Below are positions 1-10,970 of a DNA stretch of 64,000 nt, piece by piece. The notes under the pieces are model-generated. The model was not told the origin of the DNA, made no database searches, and saw only the letters and a program-made list of their open reading frames with translations. Position 1 is the first letter of the stretch. Each line of letters begins with the position of its first letter. The position numbers and the translations under genes were made by a program. This DNA comes from Argyresthia goedartella (Eukaryota; Arthropoda; Insecta; Lepidoptera; Argyresthiidae): NCBI GenBank assembly GCA_949825045.1, contig OX463810.1, positions 36,838,201 to 36,902,200 of the forward strand, written 5' to 3'.

Positions 1-580
1 GCTGGCTCAGTGCGAAATGTTATGTTATGTTGGAGATAGTAATAAAACTAAGGAATTGCGAATTGACGTTTGCAGCTTGTACTTTCAATTCAATAATTGA
101 TTCTGTTTTCAAATATGCAAATGGTGTTGTGTAAACATAATAAGGTTGGAAAATACGGTCGTATCTACGCTGTATCGTACTTTACAAGATGCAATAAGCA
201 ACATAAAACTTTGCAATGCGACAGAAACAAAGCCGTACTCTCGTAAAACCCTACGCAATAACGGAATGTTCCACACATAAATAACTTAGGGCACATCACG
301 TTTGTATGCAAAGCCTAGCCCGCGTGAATGTCTCGAGGAATCGACGGTATTTTATCATGCCATCGAATAAGACAAGGTGGAGCCCAGCTCCAGAAAGATC
401 ATAAAAAACTGAGCAGAATACAAATACTAAGGGAGTTCGTTGGCTGTTTAATTATAGTTCAAGACCTTTGCCAAATAAAAATGAATGATGGGATACAAAA
501 TAATGTACTACAATACTATTGAGTATTTTCTGTAAAAACTGATAGACAGATAGAAGACACGAAGAAGGGTTCGATTTTTG
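1..580. other. No gene seen
   Basis: AT-rich sequence with only short chance reading frames. I see no domain, splice pattern or repeat boundary here. Confidence 0.5.
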
Positions 581-835
581 TTTTTAGGGTTCCGTAGCCG
601 AAGGCTCCAAACGGGCCTCCGTTTGGAGCCTTCGGTTTACCATTGCTGTCACTCACGTGTCCGTCCGCCCGTCGTCTGTCACATAGGTTTTGTAACATAT
701 ACAAACATAACCAAACTGTTAAAGCTACAATTTACGCAGTATAAACATCTGTTGACCCAAAGCCATATAAATTGCCATTTTTTTTAAATGTTATTTTTAA
801 GGGGGCGCGAAAAAAAAAATTACCTACCCCATCGA
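581..835 (+). repeat. AGGGTTCCGTA interspersed repeat, copy 1
   Basis: The sequence begins at a T-run followed by AGGGTTCCGTA, then has the CCGTCCG-type motif and ends near the AAGGGGGCGCGAAAA segment. These marks are shared with copies at about 10.2, 32.3, 47.3, 51.5 and 55.6 kb. It is a non-coding interspersed repeat. This copy is diverged and has a private perfect hairpin near its left end. The right end is approximate. Confidence 0.7.
598..635. repeat. Perfect 17-bp hairpin
   Basis: Positions 598-614 are exactly complementary to 619-635 with the 4-base loop GCCT. It lies inside the repeat's left end; the younger copies have no such perfect stem at this point. Confidence 0.85.
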
Positions 836-2485
836 GTGGGGTATTATTTAGAGCTCGTAGATAAATACTGTACTGTTTTAAAAGTATTTGATAACAAAGG
901 AACGCAAAGCCACCAAAGGCAGCTTTTTTATAAAATTCTGTACCGATGAAATTTTAAAAAATTTGAGATCATATTTATTATTACGTTTATTTTACTAACA
1001 AATACCAATATATTGATAAATCAATGACAAAAAAGGGAGGTAACAAACACATTTTTGATTTTTTTCGCAGCACATATCCTAGACAACGATTGGGAATAGG
1101 TAAACATTGTATAGAATAAAATGTTGTAGCGAATTTTAACAGCTTCCATTATGTTGTACGAGTACAACAAAAATTCCGATGAGGCGTCTTTAACGAGATA
1201 CAAGCAAAAAAAACACGACCTTCTTTGTGAGACGAGACGTTTGTTCGAAGGTTTATCCAAGAAATTAGGCTAGGCATAATTCCGGAAGGACATCTATACA
1301 TATAAATCACAGTTCGCATGTAAACTGGTCGCATTTTCCTAAGGCACAAATTGGATCACTGAAATTCCTCAGCAACTCCGAAGGAAAGTGATATTGTATC
1401 TGTTCTCTCAAATGTCCCCAATAAGTTAAATATAATAATTATTCGGCGAAAACTACTTACCATGAACAGCGCCCCCGAGTCGGATGCCTCTTTAAAAACT
1501 GTCCAACTTTTCCCGTAAATCAATTTCACAGCGAAATACCTCTAAATAAATAAATAGGGCTTGTCCCTTTATTACCACGGTGGGACCGAAGCTATTTTCC
1601 GTTCTTTCGGCAATCAGAAAGTTCGGGAAAGCTATCATTTTGTATGAGCCTATAATTTACCAAAGTTGGTAAGTGTGAGCTAATAAAAAAAATACTATTT
1701 GTTTTGAAGAATATATTTTAGTAAGCAACCGTATTCCATATTCGTCAACGAATCTTCGTCTCATTTAGAGGTATATTCGGAATTATTGAGGATTAAAATG
1801 TCCTTACATTTGTGTTTACAAACATTTGTGTTATATTTATTCGTGCAATACGAAAACGTCTTCGCACCGACGTTCTTCGGCGCAAGCATTTAGTATCAAT
1901 TTAATATTTAATTATTCACATCATGTTCTTTTTATCGCAACACAATTTTGATACCAGCTTTAACAAAAGGAATCAAAAAGAAAATTAGCATGACAAAAAA
2001 GAAGAACTCCCAAGAAAAAAGGATACGATGTTATTTTTTTACGCCTCAATCTTAATAAAGTCGCGTTTTGATCTAGCCGCACCATGGAAGATTAAACTTG
2101 GGACATTGACCAGTCTATTATCTGCCCCCTCATCCTCCCCTTAACTCCCCCCTCCCCCTCGGAGCTTGAAGTTGCCCTCACGCCCGAGGGCTTATAAGTT
2201 TCCGAAATTATTTTTGTGTTGTTTAGATTAGATTTTAGATTTCTTGTAATGAATGCATGGCTCTTTCTGCGGGGATCATGTATGTAACTACGAGGTAGGA
2301 ACTAATTCATAATTAACTATACAATACAGACATACAGATAACTTAAAGTAAAAAAAACATGTGCAAAGGCGAGCTTATATCTAACAATATATTTTTTCGA
2401 GTAAACTATGATGGGTATAGGAAAGTAGAAGAAAGGTTGAGCGGGGGAATATGATAATTATATTTCGAGTTTATACAAATATATA
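836..2485. other. No gene seen
   Basis: About 1.65 kb of AT-rich DNA. Reading frames are all below 80 codons and show no recognisable domain. A C-rich block lies at 2125-2158. Confidence 0.45.
2125..2158 (-). other. Candidate G-quadruplex (minus strand)
   Basis: Four C-runs of 4-6 bases (2125-2129, 2137-2140, 2147-2152, 2154-2158) are separated by 7, 6 and 1 bases. On the minus strand this fits the pattern of four G-tracts with loops of at most 7. No gene is attached to it, so any role is unknown. Confidence 0.4.
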
Positions 2486-2600
2486 ATTTGACCAAGCGAC
2501 GAAGCGTCTCCGTTTCAGCTTAGGCAAAAATGCTTTCGTATGTCCCTCTGTCCGGATTTTCGGCTGTTCTCCTCTACAGGTCGCATTTTTAATTATATGT
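2486..2600 (-). repeat. Fragment of a dispersed repeat (GACGCTTCG family)
   Basis: Read on the minus strand it gives the CTGTAGAGGAGAACAG-like segment followed by GCATTTTTGCC and an AGACGCTTCG segment. The same order occurs at 12.0-12.6 kb and 21.1-21.5 kb. The class is unresolved. Confidence 0.55.
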
Positions 2601-2637
2601 TTTTTTTGTCGGTTTCGTAATTGGAAATTTTTCCCAT

Positions 2638-3010
2638 GTGAAATGAACAGAGCTTGTCACGACGAATCTAATAAGCCTAAAATCAATGGGATTACAAGTA
2701 AGAATCCCAGGTTTCAGTCTGCCACCTTTCAGCCTCATCATAAGGTGATGATGATGACAACACCATCTGGTGAAATTAACAGGATTTTACGACGAATCTA
2801 ATATGGGTTTACAAGTAAGCAGCTCAGAGTTTCGTCTACCACCTATGAGCTCCATCATCAGGTGATAATGATGAAAACATCATCAAGTGAAATGAATAGG
2901 TCTTCTCATGACAAATATAACGAGCCGCAAATTTATGGGGTTACTAGTATGCATCCTAGGGTTTCCTCTTCCACCTTCAAGCTTCATCATCACACCAGCT
3001 CGATGGTAGC
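2638..3010 (+). repeat. Three decayed tandem copies, about 117-132 bp each
   Basis: Units start at 2638, 2770 and 2887 with GTGAAATGAACAG-like sequence, continue to ACGAATCTAAT-like sequence and end in CATCATCA...GATGATG-like trinucleotide-rich sequence. The copies have diverged strongly, so the array is old. A 66-codon frame across it is a by-product. Confidence 0.65.
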
Positions 3011-3186
3011 AATTACCCCTTCAAGGGTGTTCGTCCATTCTACTGATGAAAATCCGTTATAGGTTTTGAACTTGATAGCCATGGCATAATGAAATAATAA
3101 TAAACATAATCGCGATGTCTAATTTAAAATTACGCGTTGGAAGGTTGGAAGGGATATTTTATAGTCATATTTTAAACTTCATAAAC

Positions 3187-3625
3187 ATACCAAATCAAAT
3201 CAAATCAAATCAAATATTTTATTTGTCAAACATAGGTTTAGGTTGTTACAGTCGGTGAAGATCGCTATGTTTCGCCGTAAGGCATACAAATATTTTATAG
3301 TAAGAATAAAGTGCATGCAACATCATTAAATCATTTTCTATGACAAATCATCCCTGTATTTTGAATTAAGTATAAGTCAGTACCTACCTATAATTACATG
3401 TATATTTATTATCATTATTATATTGTTGGATCATTTATGTATTCATTTATTGTATAATATGTCTTATTGATAAGTAATTTTCTCAATTCCTTCCTAAATA
3501 GTATTACATGTTCTATATTGCGCACAGTATCTGGTAGCTTGTTATAAACAATAGGTGCCATGCCATAGATATTATTTTTATGATATGAGATAATATTATT
3601 ACCAAGTTTCATGATGATAGAAGAA
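3187..3625 (-). mobile_element. 5'-truncated LINE, 3' end only
   Basis: On the minus strand, 3612-3418 encodes the typical last 64 residues of a Jockey/CR1-like ORF2: a YNKLPDTVR-type motif, FRKELRKLLINK and TYYTINEY. After the stop comes a short 3' UTR ending in a (TTTGA)n tail, seen on the plus strand as repeated CAAAT at about 3192-3216. Short 3' ends with a simple-sequence tail are typical of target-primed insertion that stopped early. Confidence 0.75.
3418..3612 (-). pseudogene. LINE ORF2 C-terminal remnant
   Basis: This is the C-terminal tail of a non-LTR reverse transcriptase, downstream of the RT domain. It carries no catalytic motif. It resembles the ends of LINE A (41.5 kb) and LINE B (40.7 kb) in pattern (LL-NKCYYRVDEF-like) but is not a close copy. 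It is a fragment, not a gene. Confidence 0.7.
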
Positions 3626-3780
3626 CTAAAGTGGTCGAAGATTTTATTAGATTGTATTATATAATTACTTATTTTCTTAGCAACGGAATTTTAAGTCCAC
3701 AGTATTGTATCAATACATAACACTAACTAAAGTAAAAAAAATATGGCCTCAGTATAAATGATAATTACTCTGTAAATTCT

Positions 3781-4450
3781 CAAAGTCAAAGTCGATTACA
3801 AAATTCCTTTATTACTGTAGATATTTATATATACAAGTAAACATATTTTTTGTCTCTTCTCTACATTGTTCCATGCCCAGATAAACAGACATATAACTTT
3901 ATTTGACATTTCACACGTACAAACTCTGTCAATTTCCTCAGATAGACAGCCAGATAAACGTTATCTGAGACAAATATTAGTATAAAAAATAGCGTCACGT
4001 CTTTTGCCACCAAACAATATATATATAATATTCAGGAATAAATAATTACAACATTATTAACAGAGAGTAATGTTAGTTATTACGTTAGTTGAGTCAGATT
4101 TACTTTATTCACTCTTGTCATAAATGTAATCTTAAATATTGTAATATCCTTTTTTGGAGAAAGTCGTTTTTACTCCAGAGGGGTCTTGTTGTAATCGATA
4201 AAGCAATGACCCTTGAAAGAATTGCTAACATTCGCGAGTCTAAGCCGGGGCGCAACTAGTCTGTGATTATTTCTTAGGTTAACAATACAGCTTTCGCTAA
4301 TTTCGGAATATGTTGCAAGGTTCTTGCAAGTACATTATATTTTCGTAAATACATCCTAGCTATAGTTAGTATGTCCATTTCTTTAAGACGTTCTCGTACG
4401 GCGTCTGTGCGTTTAAATTATAAAATGCACGCTGATAGCTCTTTTCTGTT
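3781..4450 (-). mobile_element. LINE D fragment
   Basis: On the minus strand this reads from the decayed C-terminal ORF2 region (a degenerate AIYNL...DSLRELF-type block at about 4400-4440) through a 3' UTR with a TCTAAGCCGGGGCGCAAC-related segment to a (GACTTT)n tail at 3781-3795. The same order of segments is found at 7.7, 14.3, 51.2-54.8 and 61.2-62.1 kb, which defines family D. The frame is broken throughout. Confidence 0.7.
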
Positions 4451-4451
4451 A

Positions 4452-4700
4452 TTTTTAGGGTTCCGTATCTAAAAGGAAAGAAAGGAACCATTGTAGGACT
4501 ACTTCGTTATCCGTCTGTCCGTGGGTCAAGACCTTTTCATTGGGAACGCGTGGAGAGTTCAAGTTGAAATTGAAATAATTACTCAGGTCGTTGGTCCTTT
4601 AAAATGTGATAAGTTCAGCTTCTAAAAAAAAGATGGATTTTCATAGTACTCGCAAGGGAACCAAAACCTATAGTACCCTAGTTAGTAGTTCCCGTTGACC
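4452..4700 (+). repeat. Diverged AGGGTTCCGTA-type repeat
   Basis: The sequence starts TTTTTAGGGTTCCGTATC and carries GTCCGTCTGTCCG-like pyrimidine repeats. The interior differs from the main family, so it may be a related subfamily. Its right end is unclear. Confidence 0.5.
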
Positions 4701-5571
4701 TAGAATCATGAAATTTGGCACAGAGCAAGGTCTTATAGCACAAGTGAAGGGATAAATCTGAAAACTGTAAATTTCTGTCTATTTTTCTGTGATATTTGAC
4801 TAACTGTCTGTAGCACTGGTCTGCATACGCGTTTATTGATACTGTATGCTGGCAATGTAACTTTTTCGGTCCCGTAATTTAGGTTTACCATTCATTAACA
4901 TTCAGCCTACTTTTCAAATATTCTGCCTTCAGCCTTAACGTGAGTACAGCTTTGCGTATCTTTTGGCTTGCGGTAATAAGTGGAACTAATGCTTTTTGAC
5001 TGTTTCGGTGCATTAAGTTGCGCAGAATTGAGTGTAACGTTTTCGAGGGGGTGCCCTCGAAAACGTTACTCACGGGCCAAAAGATCGTTGAAACACTGTA
5101 TTCTATAGACTTACTAAATAATATATTATATACCTATCTTCTCTGTCTAGAGTCTGGCCAGCCTAAAAAACATCGCAAAGCGCGACGAATTAATAAAATC
5201 TTATGCTTGTTTGTAACACCATGTATTATGCTAGTCTTTGTTACCGGCAAAGTATGAAAGCCCGTCATTCTACAGTATTACTAAATAGTAAGTCGACCTA
5301 AATACCTGGGTGATGCTAACACGGATCAAAACACCACCTATTATGAAACACCCCAAACAAAAAATTACCGATTTTAATTCAAATAAAATGCACTTTTAGG
5401 CTACCGTAAAATTGTGAAAACCACGAGATTATAATGTAACGGTGTTAAATCCGTTGTAATTGTAATCTGTCGATAAATTGTGAACCGTGCCGAACTTCAT
5501 ACAATACAACGCGTTAGTTGATAAACTGAAATGACGGAAACGCGTTAGTTGATAAATTGTAATGACGAATC
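4701..5571. other. No gene seen
   Basis: AT-rich and without recognisable coding sequence. It holds one striking perfect hairpin at 5034-5069. Confidence 0.45.
5034..5069. repeat. Perfect 16-bp hairpin
   Basis: Positions 5034-5049 pair perfectly with 5054-5069 around a GGTG loop. The stem is mixed in composition (GTAACGTTTTCGAGGG). No T-run follows, so it is not a terminator. It may be the centre of an inverted-repeat element. Confidence 0.85.
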
Positions 5572-5690
5572 ACTGGGCAAAGTGGTGAGTCAGGGCAGGT
5601 GAAGGATAAAGGGGGTGAGCGAAGCGAAACCCCTTACATCCTTCGTGTTAGGTTGACTTGTAAGTACCAAAAAAAGAATAAATGCTAAAC
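5572..5690 (+). repeat. Fragment of the 51-53 kb inverted-repeat element
   Basis: It contains GGGCAAA, then GGATAAAGGGGGTGAGCGAAG, its near-palindromic partner ACCCC, and TCGTGTTAGGTTGA. The same string of motifs forms the arms of the compound element at 51309-53203. Confidence 0.55.
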
Positions 5691-5874
5691 CTTGTAGATC
5701 GATCAAAATGAGCTCGTAACGTCACTTTCGGTAGTAAAAAAATACACGCTTGGTTCCCATACATTTCACCGTGTATGAGTCGTCTATCCTAATCAATGGT
5801 ATATGAACACAACCTTATCTACGAGTATTTATTTATTTATTTATTTATTTATTCAGGTATAAGACATGTAGGTA

Positions 5875-6207
5875 CAGCAGGGCCTCGATGATCCGAACAC
5901 CGAAAATTTATACCCTGTTCGGATGCACGAAGCGTTCGGATTATAGTATGTTAAAATTTTGAAAGGGATTTTTCGAAATAAAACAAAAATATTTTATGTT
6001 TATTGAAGTATGTACGTTAGATGTATGTTAGATACAATGCTATTAATCACACTTTTTTAAAGAATTCCAATATAGTGCTTTGACGAGTAGTATTTAGTGA
6101 CATAGAAAATGCTTTATCCCTTAATTTACGTAACAGCATTTTTTCCGTTCGTTCGGATTATAGAGGCGTTCGGACGAGCTGGGGTACGGATTATCAAGGC
6201 CGTGCTG
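5875..6207. mobile_element. Pogo/Tigger-like MITE with TA target duplication
   Basis: The element runs from CAGCAGGGCCTCGATGATCC to the complementary end; the two termini match over about 26 bases with few differences. It is flanked by TA at 5873-5874 and 6208-6209. CAG...CTG ends with a CCTCGAT-ATCCGAAC-type inverted repeat and a TA duplication are hallmarks of pogo/Tigger elements. It is 333 bp with no reading frame, so it needs transposase from elsewhere. Inner TTCGGATTATAG copies near both ends repeat the terminal motif. Confidence 0.85.
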
Positions 6208-6694
6208 TACATAGTTATATGGCTCCCTGTCTCCTAAACTAGGTTCATCACCTGTATTTCAGGGGGCAGGCCTCTTCCATTATTTGATCCTTAACCTTAA
6301 TAAACTACTGTTTATCTTCTATACTAATAAGGTAATTAATAAATCTCAAAAATAATTTACAAAATGGGTAATAGAATATGTATGTAAAGTGTAAATGTGA
6401 GTGTGTGTGAGGAGAAGGATTGGGAAAGAATGAGGGATGTGGGTTATGTGAGTATGTTTCATTGAGGTTTCGTTACCAAGTTAATCTATAGGTATGAGAC
6501 TATATGAAGTTTCTGTTAGGTACACAAAATGATTTAAAAAATAGTTGGGATTAGCGGTGAAATTTGTGATTTGGGATGTTTAAGAAACTATGTGTAGTAG
6601 AGCCTCAGTATCCTCATAGGATATTTTTTTTAACCACGTGGAGACTGTTATCTTGCAGGCCACATATTTCAAAGAGTATTTTTTTAGTAGCTTA

Positions 6695-7612
6695 TTAGCT
6701 TGTTATATAGAAAAAACCCGAGGAAAGGGAAAAATCTTTGGACAAAAGCTGTTTTAAACGGCGCTCGTACGGGAAAACATAATCCCTTCTTTTTAAAAGA
6801 CCTAATGAGGGATCATAATTGAGTTGGCTATGTTTTTTAAGGATGCACTGTTGTATAAATAACTGTCGTACACTGAGAACCCCGCACAACTCGAATAGTT
6901 CCTTTGTAGGGAACATAAACGGCCGAAATTTCGATACTTTAAGGACAGACCTTTGCGCCCTCTCGAGACCTAACAATGTAGTCTTGTGCGTTCCACCCCA
7001 AACCGTGATGCAATAAAGCAAGAGTGATTGACAGAGTGCATAGTAGACTGACTTTAGGAGGTTGGGATCTGCAACATGACGCAGCTTTCTGAAAACATAA
7101 ATCAATTTTCGAACTCTACTAGTTATATTGGCCACATGAGAACCAAAATTAAGGTTTTGGTCAATAATTATACCCAGGTATCTAATAGATTCTGTTTTCG
7201 CTAGTATTGTGCAGAGACAATTTGCACTGAGGTTATTCAAGCATGAATGAGCTTTAAGGAGGAAGTTCGAATCCGGCTGAGTTTTGTTTCTCATTGTAAA
7301 CGTCATATATTTAGTCTTTTCAGCATTCAATGTTAGGATGTTTAGATTCAGCCACTGCGATACAACGTCGAACCCCCCCTGTGCAAGGAGAAATACCTCA
7401 TCCCATGCGTTGGAGGAAAAGCACAGTGCTGTGTCATCGGCAAACGAGACAACTCTGCCTCCCGCCAGCTCAAGCTTTGTCAGCTCATTGATGTATACAA
7501 GAAAGAGCGTGGGTCCTAGTATTCTACCCTGTGGAATGCCGTATGTTGGTAAGTCTTCGCTTGTATAGTTATTAATTTTGACAAATTGAGTACGGTCAGA
7601 TATGGTCAGTAT
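6695..7612 (-). pseudogene. LINE E reverse transcriptase, C-terminal part
   Basis: About 305 codons are open on the minus strand. Visible motifs are YGIPQGRILGPTLFLVY (RT block 4), SFADDTALCFS with the catalytic FADD (block 5), LNAEKTKYM, and RYLGIIIDQNLNF (block 7), then the usual C-terminal region with LLLYCITVWGG and LERAQRSVLKV. The endonuclease and N-terminal half of RT are missing. The first few codons of the open frame, up to 7639, come from the adjoining repeat and not from the LINE. GRILGPT in place of the usual GSVLGPL suggests drift. The lack of stops shows that this part is not very old. Confidence 0.8.
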
Positions 7613-7662
7613 GTACGGAACCCTTGATGGGTGAGTCAACTCGCACTTGACCGTTTATTTTT
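7613..7662 (+). repeat. Right end of an AGGGTTCCGTA repeat
   Basis: It holds TACGGAACCCTTGATGGGTG followed by ACTCGCACTTGACCG and a T-rich end, which is the standard right terminus of that repeat. Only the end is present. Confidence 0.7.
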
Positions 7663-7901
7663 TAATATCCGCTGTTTTCCCCCACAACAAGATACTATAG
7701 GACTTGACACTATGAAAGTATCTAAAATAGACAGAGCTAGCTGTGCAGGCACATCCGTGTTTTGTCTAATGTTCCTAACACTAAGCCGCAGAACTTAATC
7801 TACCATCTCATTTATCTATGTGGGGTCCCCACTGCAATTGGTTATCAATGGTTATTCCAAGATACTCCGTGTCATTTACTAATTATAACGTGTTGATATC
7901 T

Positions 7902-7904
<3 letters not shown>

Positions 7905-7941
<37 letters not shown>
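7905..7941. repeat. (TA)n microsatellite
   Basis: About 18 TA units lie inside LINE D, and the flanking GATATCTAAC-like sequence occurs on both sides of it. The homologous LINE D copy at 54.5 kb lacks the expansion. Confidence 0.9.
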
Positions 7942-7945
<4 letters not shown>

Positions 7946-8157
7946 TGTTATGATATCTAACTTAACTGGTCTCGACTTGCCTGACGTTTGGAAGTGGGAA
8001 TTTGATACTCTTGGTTTTACTAGCGTTTAACAATAAATTATGAACTGTGAACTAATTCAAACATCATAAACATCATCAAAATCTTCTTTTTGTCTTTAAA
8101 TTTTGAAGTCCAGTGAAGTATAATAAGCAAACAACAATAATATAATATGTCAGGCAT

Positions 8158-8187
8158 ACAACAACAACAACAACAACAACAACAACA
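8158..8187. repeat. (CAA)n microsatellite
   Basis: Ten CAA/ACA units lie inside the LINE D coding remnant. Confidence 0.9.
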
Positions 8188-8235
8188 CTATGGAAGGCAA
8201 CATATCTCTCAACCATAACAAGAAGATCGTTAATA

Positions 8236-9065
8236 TACAGGGTGATCGATACAAATGGGTCAGTAGGGAGAAGTCGGAAACTATGAGAGATATCGACATC
8301 TGTTCTTAGGAACCATGGCTTCGATTTTAGATTTAATAATAATGTCTTTTTTTATCTCTCATACATAACCGGGAATCGAATCTCGTCGAAGTCTCTGTAA
8401 ATGTTAGGTATAAATTCTGCAAGTTTTTTCGTTATTACTGTTGATGGTGCGGATCATTTTTAATATTGTTTAAGTAATTGAAAGAAAAACCCAACAATAA
8501 GACAAATATTTTATTTCAGTAAATATTCAAAATGTAAAAGTTATCTAAAAATAACACAAAGCGGCTTTTTTAAAACATTCATCCCAAGAAAACAAAAAGT
8601 TATTAAGTGTTCCATTTTCAAATTTTAAATAAATTGGAACGCCCGCTGAACGAATGCGTTCTAATTTTAAATAAACGCAACTTGTAATGCATAATATCGA
8701 TACACACAAGATATGCATAAGTGGTATATTGAGATAAATGATTCATAATAATGACCGATTCATATTAATGACGACATTTTGAAAATTATTTGAATTATGG
8801 GAATTTCAGTCTAATGTTTACAAAAGATTTCATAGCAAAATTTTGTCCTTATACTTTCTGGATTAATTATACAAACAAATACTACACGTGATTACGTAAA
8901 GAATACTGACCAGGTTCGATTCCGGTTATGTATGAGAGTTTAAAAAAGTTTGAATGTCATCATTATAAAACCTAAATTGACGCCATGATTCCTAAGAACA
9001 GATTTCGCTATCTCTTATAGTTTCTGACTTCTCTATACTGACCCATTTGGATTGATCGCCCTGTA
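8236..9065. mobile_element. 830-bp MITE with long terminal inverted repeats
   Basis: The left end TACAGGGTGATCGATACAAA pairs with the right end (complement TACAGGGCGATCAATCCAAA). The inverted repeat continues imperfectly for well over 150 bp, through TCTGTTCTTAGGAA and CTCATACATAACCGG on both arms. TAATA flanks it on both sides (8231-8235, 9066-9070). Removing the element plus one TAATA makes the surrounding LINE read ...LLFLVYINDLL across the junction, which fixes the boundary. It has no coding capacity, and I cannot assign a superfamily. Confidence 0.85.
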
Positions 9066-9262
9066 TAATATACCAGGAATAACAAAGGGCTTAATATGGA
9101 TTCTTGTGAAACGCCGATTTTGACTACGGATTAATCAGATTCCACCTCGTTAATTTCTGCCTTTTGAATTCTATTGATTAATTATGATCTTAGCAGATCC
9201 AACGCTTTATTTACTCCGTAATGATTTAATTTCATTAGTAGCATATCAGTGAATCCTCAGTA

Positions 9263-10174
9263 AATACTAAATGACATTTATTTGGGCCGCCCATTTCTAA
9301 CAGTCATTCCAAGTAAGCGAAACCAATGTTACGATACCAGTAACATTTTATTCCGAATAGGTTATCTTACACGTTACACATTTCTCGTAACACAAATAAG
9401 GCTTTCGGTGTCACATGCGCTGCGTATATCGAGAAACATGAGATGCGATCTTGCGAGTCTCGCGACGCAGAACTCTCCAATAATGAGAATTTGCTGTCAA
9501 TATTGGTTGAACAACTTTCTTTTAGACCAAATACTAAATAATTGCTGCGGTACCGTCAAGGGCGGGTCGAAGGACCATTTCTTGTCTTTGCCTGCACATA
9601 TTTGTCTTATCACAGCGATCACGCATCGATCTTCAGTTTGTCCTACCACTGGTTTTAAGAAAGTTCAACGGTTGTTTTGCAGAACCTCCAGTAGAGGCAA
9701 AAATGTCGGTGAAGCGGTGTAAGAAAAGGTTCGAAATGTCTCCGCCATTTCTTTTATACCTACATATATTAGACGCGAAATCCGTTTCTCACTGTGGAGA
9801 GTGGAGACTTTGTTTATTTGTAAAGACGCGTTATATTAGCATGGCGGGTACTAAGAATGGCGAATAAACGTCTGTTTTTAACATAAATGTGGAGTTGGTT
9901 ATATAAAAGCGCTAACAAAATATTATGCAAGCGTAAACATAATTAATTCCCCGTTGAAAATGCATACAAGCATAACAAACAAATTGAGGTGACATCAATC
10001 AATAGTTGTATAAATACTAACTAACATTGGTAGTAGGTATTTGCGTCCCATCCATGTTCGTGACACAGAAATGTTTCATGAAATCTTACTTACATATTAG
10101 TGTAGGTCTATTATTCACTAGCTAGTGGCTCTGAACAGTAGATCTCTCGAGCAACACAGGAAATTTACGTTTTT
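9263..10174. other. No supported gene
   Basis: A 146-codon frame at 9282-9722 (+) is the longest here, but I recognise no domain or composition that would mark it as a gene. Confidence 0.4.
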
Positions 10175-10737
10175 AGGGTTCCGTAGAGAAACAAGTCTGT
10201 CTGTCCGTCCGTCCGTCCGTCCGTATGTCACAGCAACTGTATGCAGTAACTATTAGGACTACACCGTTGAAACTTGGTATGTAGATGTATTCTGTGAACC
10301 GCTTTACGATTTTTATACAAACATTGAAAAATTAAAATAATGAAAGGATGCATACATGGAACTGAAACCACAATTTTTTTTTCATCAAACCTATATGTAT
10401 AGGCTGTCTGTCTATAGATAGGTCTTTAAAAATAACGTTGAGGTTCCTGGAACCATTTTTCCTCACAGTAAATCGTTAAGAAGACAGACCCTTCCAAAAT
10501 CGAAAAATGCGTGTCCCAAAATACATGCTGTGTATCTCAATAGACACTTTCAACGAAAATTGGTTTGAAAAAAATAAAAAAGCAGTTTTTAAGATATAAC
10601 GCATTTATTAAAAACCGCAAAGATAACTTTGTCATTCATACAAACACTATGAAAAACAAAGTTACACATTATTACTTGCTACAACGGAACGGAACCCTTC
10701 ATGGGCGAGTCCGACTCGCATTTGGCCACTTTTTTTA
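10175..10737 (+). repeat. AGGGTTCCGTA interspersed repeat, long copy
   Basis: The left end is TTTTAGGGTTCCGTAGAG with a run of CCGT units, and the right end is CGGAACCCTTCATGGGCGAG then ACTCGCATTTGGCC. The interior (about 560 bp in all) differs from the 400-bp copies and includes (GTCC)n. The ends match the family but the middle does not. Confidence 0.7.
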
Positions 10738-10970
10738 CCTGACTGCAGCGAAGCAGAATAGACAGTTTTTTCGTATTTTTTTTACTAACAATCGGGAAAT
10801 AAATGACGTAATTAAAATAACTAGGTATACCAGCACAAAACAAGCAGATAAGACATAAAGTAATAATTGAGATTCGATAAAATTATTATAGTACAGTGTT
10901 AAATTAAATTAAATTAAAATGTAGGCGGGACCAATTAAATCTCATACAGTGGGTTCCGCTTGCATTTATT

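Larger units (their letters stand above)
5826..7612 (-). mobile_element. LINE E, 5'-truncated, with a nested MITE
   Basis: On the minus strand an RT-to-C-terminus coding block (7612-6695) is followed by a 3' UTR and an (AAAT)n tail (TTTA repeats at 5826-5852). A 333-bp pogo-like MITE sits in the 3' UTR. The 5' end at about 7612 abuts the tail of an AGGGTTCCGTA repeat. Confidence 0.7.
7663..9262 (-). mobile_element. LINE D fragment split by a MITE
   Basis: The minus strand reads, from 9262 down, degenerate RT with LLLMKLNHYG, two stops, then GVSQESILSPLLFLV at about 9110-9070. After the inserted MITE it resumes with IND at about 8230 and continues to the C-terminal region ending near 7663. 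The frame has several stops and also contains (CAA)n and (TA)n expansions, so it is a dead copy. Confidence 0.7.

Noticed and set aside
8238..9063. TA-only target duplication for the 830-bp MITE
   Set aside because: The LINE reading frame on both sides fits a TAATA duplication with TACAGGG ends.
9282..9722. 146-codon frame as a host gene
   Set aside because: No domain, splice context or repeat support; frames of this size occur by chance.
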